This document shows, one piece after another, positions 8,861 through 16,330 of a stretch of 64,000 bases of DNA (the stretch's first letter is position 1; each line of letters begins with the position of its first letter). Source of the stretch: CAZPUS01 sp964589825 (GTDB lineage: Bacteria > Fibrobacterota > Chitinivibrionia > Chitinivibrionales > WJKA01); assembly GCA_964589825.1 (NCBI GenBank), contig CAZPUS010000009.1, positions 26,297 through 90,296 of the forward strand, given 5' to 3'. The notes beneath the pieces are model-generated. The model was given only the letters and a program-made list of their open reading frames with translations. It was not told the origin of the DNA and searched no databases. Both the position numbers and the translations under genes were made by a program.

Positions 8861-10395
8861 GCAAGCGCCTCCGCCACCATCTGTGCCAGTTGCGTCTGTG
8901 TGAACGGCTTGGGAAGCAATCCCCGGGCCCCGTTTTCAAGCGCCTCGTTCGCTTTCCGGCTGACACTGTAGCCGGTGGTGATCAGTACGCGGGCATCCGG
9001 CGAAATGTGCTGGATTTTTTCGAGACATTCGTTTCCCGTCGCTTCCGGCATTATCATATCCAGTATTATCAGGGAAACGGTATCCACGGCCCCTTTATAA
9101 TACTCCAGCGCCTTATGACACGACTCGAATGTGACCGCTTTATACCCCATATTAACAAGCATATCACCGGTAATTTCACGAATCCATTCCTCGTCGTCGA
9201 TTATGAGCACGGTACCCTCATTTCCCGCGGATGTGGTTTCGACCGCCTGGAAAGCTTCTTCTTTTGTTGATTCCCGGGCAAGGGGAATATAGAGAAGGAA
9301 GGAGGATCCCTCTCCCGGGCTGCTGCGTACCTCAATATGACCCTTGTGTGCCTTGATGCAGCCATAGACGCCCGAGAGGCCGAGACCGGTACCTTTTTCG
9401 CGGGACTTGGTGGTAAAAAAAGGATCGAATATCTTATCGATAATATGTGAGGGGATACCGGTACCGGTATCGCTTATGCGCAGCATGCAGTATTCGCCGT
9501 CTGCCAGATGAGGGCTTAGTTCGGTATTCGACGCGGAATCTACAGAGACCCCGGACGTGGCAAATGTGAGGGTGCCGCCCTCCGGCATGGCATCGCGCGC
9601 ATTGAGCGCGATATTGAGCAGAGCGTTTTCGAGGTATTCACTGTCTGCATGTACAAAGTGTGAGTCCGCGTCAAGCTGCGTGGTAATACGTATGCGTTTA
9701 TCGATGGTATGTGACAGCATCGCTATGCATTCATCGATGATTCGATGCGCGTCGAGTGGTCTGAACTGATACGTCCCTTTTCTCGAAAAAGAGAGCAGCT
9801 TTTTTACTAGCTGTGACGAGCGCATCGAAGCGTCGAGTATCATATTGATCCGGCGGTGCAGTTTTGCATCGATGGGTGTGGTGTCAGGACCGAGATTGTT
9901 GTTGCGAATCATCTCCGCATATCCCACCAACGCGCCGAGGACGTTATTGAAGTCATGTGCCACCCCGCCGGCGAGCTGGCCGATCGCCTCGAGTTTATGC
10001 GCGTGATGAAGCTGCTGTTGCAGATGTTTTTCATTTGTAATATCCCGGAGGATATTCATCCAGCTCGAAGAACCGTCATCATGTGTGAGCATTGTGGTAG
10101 AGACATGGAAATGACGCTCATGATACTCGCTTTGTATCTCGAACGAGACATTTTTGCCGGCATCGGTCGTATTCATCCTGCACCAGGGGCAGGGAGCATC
10201 CCTTCCGAATATCGATCGATAACAGACAGTCTCTTCCGGCTCCGATTCGGTCATCTCCCGCATTGCCCGGTTTGCATAGACGACACGATAGTGCTGATTG
10301 CATACATACAGGGGATCGGCCATTGCATTCATCATGGCCTGGTAGTTATGGCGGGAGCGGAGCCTGGTTGTATCGGGCGAATTGTCGGACCTCAT
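8857..10395 (-). CDS. PAS sensor hybrid histidine kinase with C-terminal receiver
   Basis: 512 residues. Order: PAS (residues 15-130, with cysteine motif CYRSIFGRDAPCPWC), HisKA (LAGGVAHDFNNVLGAL, phospho-His), HATPase (NARDAMPEGG, FDPFFTTK, GTGLGLSGVYG) and a C-terminal receiver (VLIIDDEEWIRE, LIILDMIMPEATG, LPKPFTQ). No membrane segment, so it senses a cytoplasmic signal. The start is placed at 10395, just after the stop of the CheD-like gene, with GGGGAG 9 bases upstream; a start 54 bases earlier would overlap that gene. It is coupled to the receiver gene downstream. The PAS cysteines resemble those in the receptor and other kinases of the cluster. Confidence 0.92.
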   Translation of the reverse strand: MRSDNSPDTTRLRSRHNYQAMMNAMADPLYVCNQHYRVVYANRAMREMTESEPEETVCYRSIFGRDAPCPWCRMNTTDAGKNVSFEIQSEYHERHFHVSTTMLTHDDGSSSWMNILRDITNEKHLQQQLHHAHKLEAIGQLAGGVAHDFNNVLGALVGYAEMIRNNNLGPDTTPIDAKLHRRINMILDASMRSSQLVKKLLSFSRKGTYQFRPLDAHRIIDECIAMLSHTIDKRIRITTQLDADSHFVHADSEYLENALLNIALNARDAMPEGGTLTFATSGVSVDSASNTELSPHLADGEYCMLRISDTGTGIPSHIIDKIFDPFFTTKSREKGTGLGLSGVYGCIKAHKGHIEVRSSPGEGSSFLLYIPLARESTKEEAFQAVETTSAGNEGTVLIIDDEEWIREITGDMLVNMGYKAVTFESCHKALEYYKGAVDTVSLIILDMIMPEATGNECLEKIQHISPDARVLITTGYSVSRKANEALENGARGLLPKPFTQTQLAQMVAEALA

Positions 10396-10399
10396 CGTG

Positions 10400-10888
10400 T
10401 CACTCTCCCCAGTCTTCTTTTCTGATGTCGTATACCTTAAGAACGGCAATGTGGCCGCTGGCGGTGTCGTACATCACTTTTTTCCCCATGCTGCCGCCGG
10501 TATCCTCGGAAAGCACGTCTATGCGGAAGTGCGCACAGATTTTGCGCGCCATTTCGATGTTGCGCATACCGATATGATCGTTGCCGTCATGTGATCCGCC
10601 GCCGAACAGATGGACTTCGAACCGACTTTTGTTATCGTGGTCTCTTATCATCTTTATCAGTTTTGGCAGGGCGACATTGCCGTACTGTGCCGTGGCGTTT
10701 CGGGCCTCATAAATCGCCGGTCTGGAGAAGTTGGTCATGCCGCACACCGCAGAGGAAGAAGAACGGATGCATGCCGCGACATTTCTTCCCACTACGGTAA
10801 TGAGTGACGTGTGTTGCGAGGTGACCACGATCTCTCCCTGGTTCACGAAAATTCCATTGAGTGTTGCGCCTTGTGCACGTCGTTCCAT
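10400..10888 (-). CDS. CheD-like protein lacking the catalytic Cys and His
   Basis: 162 residues that align with CheD over its whole length, including the conserved Thr31, the VFLFGGGSHDG-type core (seen as VHLFGGGSHDG) and the IGMRNIEMARKI helix. In the active-site segment the motif LGSC is replaced by VGRN, so the catalytic cysteine is Asn36, and the catalytic histidine 17 residues later is Asn53. It should therefore fold like CheD but not deamidate; a binding or scaffold role is inferred. ATG at 10888 is used; a TTG six bases earlier is possible. It lies after the receptor terminator and 4 bases before the hybrid kinase gene, so it is the first gene of the next transcription unit. Confidence 0.85.
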   Translation of the reverse strand: MERRAQGATLNGIFVNQGEIVVTSQHTSLITVVGRNVAACIRSSSSAVCGMTNFSRPAIYEARNATAQYGNVALPKLIKMIRDHDNKSRFEVHLFGGGSHDGNDHIGMRNIEMARKICAHFRIDVLSEDTGGSMGKKVMYDTASGHIAVLKVYDIRKEDWGE

Positions 10889-10913
10889 AAGCAATCGATC
10901 GATATCCCGGGTG

Positions 10914-10953
10914 AAAAAAAAGAGGGGAGTGGAGGGTCGGGTTCACTCCCCTC
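10914..10953 (-). terminator. Rho-independent terminator after the chemoreceptor gene
   Basis: On the minus strand a perfect 10-bp stem (GAGGGGAGTG pairing with CACTCCCCTC, 12-base loop) is followed directly by eight Ts. It lies 20 bases after the receptor stop codon and separates the receptor unit from the CheD-like/kinase unit. Confidence 0.93.
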
Positions 10954-10973
10954 AGGGTGCTGAGCACGATGCG

Positions 10974-13693
10974 TTAGAATTTTTTCAGTTCGTCTTCGTC
11001 CATCGGGATCGTCTCCTCGGAGGAGACTTTTGCCGTGGCCGTTGATTTCTGTCCGCCGGTAGAAGCGCCGTTACCGCTGTGACCGTTGAGCTGTTTTCGT
11101 TTCTGGGTAGCGGGCGCGGTGAGTTTCGCGCTTTTTTTCCCGTTGGAGTTGGTCAGGGTAAACTGGGCGACCATTCCCTGGAGTTCTTCCGCCTGGGAGG
11201 CGAGCTCTTCCGCGGCACTTGCCGATTCCTCGGAATTGGACGCGTTCTGCTGCGTCACCTTGTCGAGATCGGAGACTGCCTGGTTGACCTGGTCGATCCC
11301 TTTGCTCTGCTCGTCACTTGCCGCAGCGACTTCGGCAACCAGATCGTTCACCTTCTGGCTCACTTCACGAATCGATTCGAGCGACTTGGCGACTTCTTCG
11401 GAGACCTGCACACCCTGATCCGCGTTTTCGACCGATTCCTGGATCATGTTGTTGGTGTTTTTGGCGGCCTCTGCAGATCGCTGGGCAAGATTGCGGACCT
11501 CTTCGGCCACAACCGCAAATCCGCGTCCCGCCTCTCCGGCACGTGCCGCTTCAACCGCGGCATTGAGTGCAAGCAGGTTGGTCTGCATGGCGATTTCGTC
11601 GATGGTCTTGACAATCTGCGATGTCTTGTTCGACGAATCCTTGATCTTCTCCATGGTCTTGCTCATCTTCTCCATGGATTCGGCTCCGGTCACCGCGTTC
11701 TTGTTCGCTTCACCCGACATGGTCTTTGCCTGGTTGGCGTTCTGCGAGTTCTGCTTGGTCTGGGAAGACATCTCCTCGAGGTTGCTCGATACTTCCTCCA
11801 GAGAGCTTGCCTGCTCGTTTGCTCCCTGTGAGAGCGTCTGGCTTCCGGATGAAATCTGCTGCCCTGCAGATGAGACCTGTTCGGTGGCGTCCGATACCTG
11901 GGAGAGCGCGTCGTCAAGCTGGGAAACCGCGCTGTTAAGGTTGTTTTTGATTTTAGCGTGGTCGCCTTTGTAATCGCCGGTGACCCGGGCGGTCATATCC
12001 TGGGCGGCGACTTTTTCGAGCACATCTGATGCTTCGTTAATCGGCTCGAGTATGGCATCGAGCGTATTATTGATGCCATTAACCACTTCGGCGTAATCGC
12101 CCTGATGTTTCGACGCATCCGCACGGGTATCGAGCTGACCGGCGATTCCCGCTTTTGCGAGTGTATCGGTATCCTCGACAAGACTCTGCACAGCCTGGAC
12201 CGTTCCACGGATACCGTGATAGATTCGACGGAAGTTTTCACCGATCTGTTTGGTGTCCTCGTCAAACTCTTCGGCCTCCGCTTCAAAATTGAGGTCTCCT
12301 TTTGCCATTTTTTCCAGCCCGCCGACCACTTTTTCGACTTCTTTGCTGTTATAGTCGGCCTGTTTATCAGCCACACGTTTGGCGCGTTTCTGCTCTGTCT
12401 GATCCATGATGATCTCGAGCGCACCGATGGTATCACCGTCTCGATTTTTGATCGGATTACCGGTGTAGTAAATCTCGAGATCATTACTTCCCGGATGTGC
12501 ATCGGTTTCCGATTCCGCCGTCGCATTGCTCTGCATGGCACGGGCACAGGCGCATTTTTGTGTATTACAATCGGATGTCTTGAAATGGGAGAAACACTTT
12601 GTTCCGACAATGCGGTCTTTTGGAAGCCCGATGATGTCGGCACCGGCATTATTCATGTACACGACATTGAATTCCTTGTCGATAATCATGATAGGCGAGG
12701 GGACGTTGTCGATGTGGCCGACCAGGGCTTCGATAGTCTGGTTGACACCCTTGACAATAGCCTGAAAATCTCCCTGATGTTTCGAATCGTCAGCACGGGT
12801 ATCGAGCCTGCCGTCTATTGCCGCGTCAACGAGTATATCGGCGTCTTTGACAAGTTCGCTTACCGCATCGATACATGTGTTGAGATTGTTCTTTATCTCG
12901 TTGAAGTCACCGTTGTAGTCGTCGGTGATTTTTTCGGGCACGTCGCCTTTGGAGATACGNNNNNNNNNNNNNNNNNNNNNNNNNNNNNNNNNNNNNNNNN
13001 NNNNNNNNNNNNNNNNNNNNNNNNNNNNNNNNNNNNNNNNNNNNNNNNNNNNNNNNNNNCACCGTTGTAGTCGTCGGTGATTTTTTCGGGCACGTCGCCT
13101 TTGGAGATACGGTCGATGTATTCGGCCGCCACGTTCAAAGGACCGATGACCGCATCGAGCAGCTCGTTCATTCCGTTAAAGAGTTTCTTGAAGTCGCCTT
13201 CCGCGTTGTCCGGATTGGCGCGGGTATCGAGTTTTCCTTGTTTTGCCGCCTCGATCAGGGTGTCGACTTCACTGAGGGCCGATTTTTCCATGGACTGGTC
13301 GAATATGACCTCCATACCGCCGATGGGATTGCCGTCATCGTCGAAGATGGCGCTGCACGACGCTTTTATCGGTATTTCTTCACCGTTTCGTGTGGTGGCG
13401 CGGGTCTCTCCCACGATGTTTTCCCCGGTGCGCATGCAGTTTTTGATGGTACAATTCTTTGTACCGCACAGCGGGGTCTTGCACATGTCTTCGCACGTCA
13501 TCTTGCCGACCACCTGCTCGCGGGTATAGCCGAGCGCGCGCAGGGTTTCGTCACTAACCTGCTGTACCACCAGTTCTTTATCAACTACGAACATGGTGGT
13601 GGGTACTGCGGACACCACGCGGGTGAGGTCGAGTTTTCCGTTACCGTTGGTACGGCTGCTTGTCTTTTTTGCTGCAGGTGCATTCGTCGTCAT
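10974..13693 (-). CDS. Soluble PAS/HAMP methyl-accepting chemotaxis protein (interrupted by a gap)
   Basis: Cytoplasmic chemoreceptor with no membrane segment or signal peptide. Order: PAS 1 (with CEDMCKTPLCGTKNC), HAMP-like helices, PAS 2 (with CFSHFKTSDCNTQKCACA), two further HAMP-like modules (GRLDTRADDSKHQGDF, GQLDTRADASKHQGDY), then the MCP signalling domain with the hairpin tip EIAMQTNLLALNAAVEAARA and a Gln/Glu-rich adaptation region. The C-terminus ends ...DEDELKKF, a possible CheR/CheD docking tail. It is read as one gene: removing the Ns and one copy of the 52-bp sequence that flanks them gives a single 855-residue frame. AAAGGAGG precedes the ATG. The ligand is not evident; the PAS cysteines suggest redox or metal sensing. 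Confidence 0.9.
12960..13059. other. 100-N assembly gap flanked by identical 52-bp sequences
   Basis: Exactly 100 Ns inside the receptor gene. Bases 12908-12959 and 13060-13111 are identical over 52 bp and end exactly at the gap borders, as expected for unmerged overlapping contig ends or a collapsed tandem repeat. Confidence 0.99.
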
Positions 13694-13707
13694 TGCACAT
13701 CCTCCTT

Positions 13708-14070
13708 TTACAAATGTGTAATAGGTTGTGAATTGCTTTTCCAGATGAATAGATTGGTGTCACAGGGTATAAATCCTTTTTTTCTCCAGAAACTGACTGC
13801 ATCGGGCCGGACCCTGTCGGCAACTATGGTGCGAAACTCACGTTTGAGCATTCGTATGAAAGCGCTCGCATACCCGTTGCCCCTGAAGACGGGGTAGATC
13901 ATTATCGAGTAAATGCAGGCCGTATTGTCGTGCGTGCGCAGGCGGGCTTTTCCTATGCGTGCCTGATCGAGGTTGAAGTTGAGCCAGCAGTAGTCCGTGT
14001 GAGAACGTGATGCCCCGTCGCGGGTAATCACTATCCTGTTGACCTCCTTTCCGTAAATGCGATAACACAT
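13708..14070 (-). CDS. GNAT-family N-acetyltransferase-like protein
   Basis: 120 residues. The acetyl-CoA binding motif A is seen as IYSIMIYPVFRGNGYASAFI (R-G-N-G-Y-A loop), followed by the late motif AVSFWRKKGF typical of GNAT enzymes. The protein is small for the family but contains the core. The substrate is unknown. AGGAG lies upstream of the ATG; the gene begins 3 bases after the MBL gene ends and finishes 14 bases before the receptor gene, so it is embedded in the chemotaxis unit. Acetylation of a chemotaxis protein or of a small molecule are both only possibilities. Confidence 0.75.
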   Translation of the reverse strand: MCYRIYGKEVNRIVITRDGASRSHTDYCWLNFNLDQARIGKARLRTHDNTACIYSIMIYPVFRGNGYASAFIRMLKREFRTIVADRVRPDAVSFWRKKGFIPCDTNLFIWKSNSQPITHL

Positions 14071-14073
14071 TTT

Positions 14074-14667
14074 TTATGATTCTCCTGTCACATTGTAAAG
14101 TGACTGACGCAAAAGTCCGGGTACATTAGAGGTGATCGGATCACCGTGTCCGGGATAGATCGTATCGATTCTTCTCTGAACCAGATCGCGAAGAAACGAG
14201 GCGAAACCGGGATGCCACGTTCCGTCGGGTGCGCATCGAACCACCTGTACGTCTCCGCTGAAAAGCACATGCGTCTGCGGGCAGTAGATACACAATGAAT
14301 CGCTGCTGTGAAACGGTGCCGTGAGCAGTTCGCACATTTCATCGCCCAGCCGCAGGGTTTCGTGATTTCTCGGGTGGTGATCGACATCGGGCAGCGATTG
14401 TGAAACCGCATACACCCGGGGGCTGTAGCGGGCGCGTATTTCACCGAGCATCGAGGCGTGATCGTAATGAGAATGCGTGAGCACAACCATATCGACCCGT
14501 TTTTTGCCCACACCGGTCGACATGCCCTCGAGTGCGTCCGGCAGGGCAGGATCGAGTCCCACATCCACGAGTGTCGTCATATCTTCCAGGGAATTCCATT
14601 CTCCCCGCAAAAGGTAGACGTTGGAGGTATATACGTGGCTGTGTGCGGTCATGTTGGTTATCCTCAT
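14074..14667 (-). CDS. Metallo-beta-lactamase-fold protein, candidate di-iron sensor
   Basis: 197 residues with the MBL-fold metal ligands: THSHYDHA (HxHxDH), His of FHSSDSL, Asp of LFSGDVQVV and His of YPGHGDP. It consists of the MBL domain only. In several phyla, MBL-fold di-iron proteins (ODP) are encoded beside membrane-free chemoreceptors and act as oxygen/iron sensors for CheA; this gene lies one gene away from such a receptor, in the same operon. That is the reason for the inference. The first motif is HxHxDH rather than the HxExD of flavodiiron proteins, so a hydrolase with zinc remains possible. It overlaps the CheR-like gene by ATGA. Confidence 0.8.
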   Translation of the reverse strand: MRITNMTAHSHVYTSNVYLLRGEWNSLEDMTTLVDVGLDPALPDALEGMSTGVGKKRVDMVVLTHSHYDHASMLGEIRARYSPRVYAVSQSLPDVDHHPRNHETLRLGDEMCELLTAPFHSSDSLCIYCPQTHVLFSGDVQVVRCAPDGTWHPGFASFLRDLVQRRIDTIYPGHGDPITSNVPGLLRQSLYNVTGES

Positions 14668-15275
14668 GCCTCGGCGAGCTTTCGGTAAATTTTATCGTTG
14701 TGCGACACGAGTGAAAAAAACGCGTCGAGCTCGTTCGGGAGTGCCTGGGTCTGTTCCATGGCCAGTATACCGTTTGGCTGCAGTACCGAATGAAACATCT
14801 TCCATACGTCAAGCCGTTGCTGCGGGGCAAGATGCAGAAGCACATTTTTGCACACAATCAGATCATAGCCGGTACGGGGCGGGGTACAATCGCGCAGGTC
14901 GTTTCGCTGATACTCGATACGGCTTCGCAGCATGGAATCGACGACATAATGACCGTTTCCTTCGATCTTCGAGAAGTATTTTTCAACCAGCGGAGCGGGA
15001 ATGCGTTTGCAGTTTTCCACAGGATAGTAGCCGGATTCTATCGTTTCTCCGAAGTGGCCGCTTTCGTCGATATCGGTTGCATCGATATATAATTTTTTGA
15101 AGGCAAAGTGGCTCATCTTTTCGGCAAACAGAATCGCAATGGTATAGGTCTCCATTCCCATTGCGCATCCTGCATCCCAGACGCGGATCGCTCTACGGTT
15201 TGCGGCATTCTCCAGCGTTGCGTCAACCGCATTGTCAAGCGTCTGTCTGTCTCTGAAAAAGAAGGTGAAGGCCAT
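14664..15275 (-). CDS. CheR-type methyltransferase, catalytic domain only
   Basis: 203 residues that begin at the TFFFRD motif where the catalytic domain of CheR normally starts; the N-terminal helical domain (about 70 residues) is missing. SAM-binding features are present but diverged: VWDAGCAMGMETYTIAI, DATDID, YDLIVCKNVLLHL. The CheW stop codon lies only 14 bases upstream, so the short N-terminus is genuine rather than a wrong start. The N-terminal domain of CheR helps bind receptor helices, so this enzyme may act on another partner or together with the complete CheR at 7639-8445. It is coupled to the MBL gene by an ATGA overlap. Confidence 0.82.
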   Translation of the reverse strand: MAFTFFFRDRQTLDNAVDATLENAANRRAIRVWDAGCAMGMETYTIAILFAEKMSHFAFKKLYIDATDIDESGHFGETIESGYYPVENCKRIPAPLVEKYFSKIEGNGHYVVDSMLRSRIEYQRNDLRDCTPPRTGYDLIVCKNVLLHLAPQQRLDVWKMFHSVLQPNGILAMEQTQALPNELDAFFSLVSHNDKIYRKLAEA

Positions 15276-15289
15276 GGTCGTGCGCGTCC

Positions 15290-15847
15290 TTAACTTTTTG
15301 ACATTTTGGCAAGTTCGTTCATTTCCTGTGAGCTGAGCACTTTGTCGATATCGAGCAGCATTTTCACTTTCCCTTCTATGGTACCGATACCGAGGATGAA
15401 TTCGGTATTGACGTCGTTTCCGAACGAAGGAGCTTCCTGGATATCCTTTGCCGCGATATCGAGTACTTCGGATACTTCGTCGATGATTATGCCGAGTATG
15501 GTTCCGGTTTCGTCGTCACCGATTTTGACGATAATGATGCAGGTCTTGTCGGTGTCCTCGGTCACTTCCATGGAAAATTTCTTACGCAGCTCGATTATGG
15601 GGATTACCTTTCCGCGCAGGTTAATGACGCCGCGCACGAAATCGGGGGTTCTGGGTACGCGTGTGACATCCTGCATCTGGATGATCTCCTGCACTTTGAG
15701 AATCTCTATCCCATACTCCTCTTCTGCAAGTTTGAAGGTGAGATACTTTCCGGCGAGCTGCTGTGCAACTTCCGATATCTCCTGTGCTGCACCATTGCCG
15801 TCCGCAATTGCCTGGCTCGTGTCTGGTGATACGGCTGCCTCTGCCAT
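15290..15847 (-). CDS. cheW: CheW receptor-kinase coupling protein
   Basis: 185 residues. An N-terminal tail (about 30 residues) is followed by a CheW domain: YLTFKLAEEEYGIEILKVQE, TRVPRTPDFVRGVINLRGKV and the final strand VKMLLDIDKVL. CheW links receptors to CheA. AAAGGAG stands 5 bases before the ATG. It lies between a receiver gene and the CheR-like gene in the same unit as cheA, so the receptor, CheW and CheA of one array are encoded together. Confidence 0.95.
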   Translation of the reverse strand: MAEAAVSPDTSQAIADGNGAAQEISEVAQQLAGKYLTFKLAEEEYGIEILKVQEIIQMQDVTRVPRTPDFVRGVINLRGKVIPIIELRKKFSMEVTEDTDKTCIIIVKIGDDETGTILGIIIDEVSEVLDIAAKDIQEAPSFGNDVNTEFILGIGTIEGKVKMLLDIDKVLSSQEMNELAKMSKS

Positions 15848-15906
15848 AAAAAGCTCCTTTCGTTAATGAATCGTTTTCGTTCGGGGCGGTCACTGTGCAC
15901 CGGTGC

Positions 15907-16302
15907 TCATTCGGCCGCTTTTTTTTGCTGGATCGCACTCTGGACCGTACTGAGCAATTGCTCGATGCTGAACGGTTTGTTAAGGGTATAATCGGTTTCG
16001 TACAGCCTGGCGACCTGCATCAGTATGCCGCTTCTGTCCGCGCCGGATATCGCGATTATCGGAATGGGCGGATAAAGCCAGCGAAGCTCCTGTATCACTT
16101 CGAGCCCGTCTTTGTTCGGCATGCTGAGGTCGGTAATAACCACATCGCAGTCGCACACGTGGTACTGATCGAGTCCTTCCACTCCGTCCACGGTAGCCGT
16201 GACGCGGTAGCCTTCCTCCTGGAGGGCGTCGGTGATAAACTCCCGCATGTGTTTGTCATCGTCTATGACAAGTACATGTGCTTTTTGTTGTCCGGTGGCC
16301 AC
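15907..16302 (-). CDS. Single-domain response regulator
   Basis: 131 residues, one receiver: HVLVIDDDKHMREFI, phospho-Asp in VVITDLSMPNKDG, Ser in IIAISGAD, Lys in LNKPFSI. The start is GTG with AAGGAG 8 bases upstream. It lies between cheA and cheW and has no output domain, so CheA or one of the cluster kinases is its likely donor. The DLSMPNKDG phospho-site differs from that of the flagellar-type CheY encoded at 6591. Confidence 0.88.
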   Translation of the reverse strand: MATGQQKAHVLVIDDDKHMREFITDALQEEGYRVTATVDGVEGLDQYHVCDCDVVITDLSMPNKDGLEVIQELRWLYPPIPIIAISGADRSGILMQVARLYETDYTLNKPFSIEQLLSTVQSAIQQKKAAE

Positions 16303-16330
16303 TGGTTCACTCCTTGTGTATTATGTCGTG

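Noticed and set aside
11079..11831. Long plus-strand open frame opposite the chemoreceptor
   Set aside because: It mirrors the coiled-coil MCP coding sequence and has no recognisable domain or start signal.
12105..13070. Plus-strand frame running into the second gap
   Set aside because: Its length depends on the N run, and the other strand codes for the receptor.
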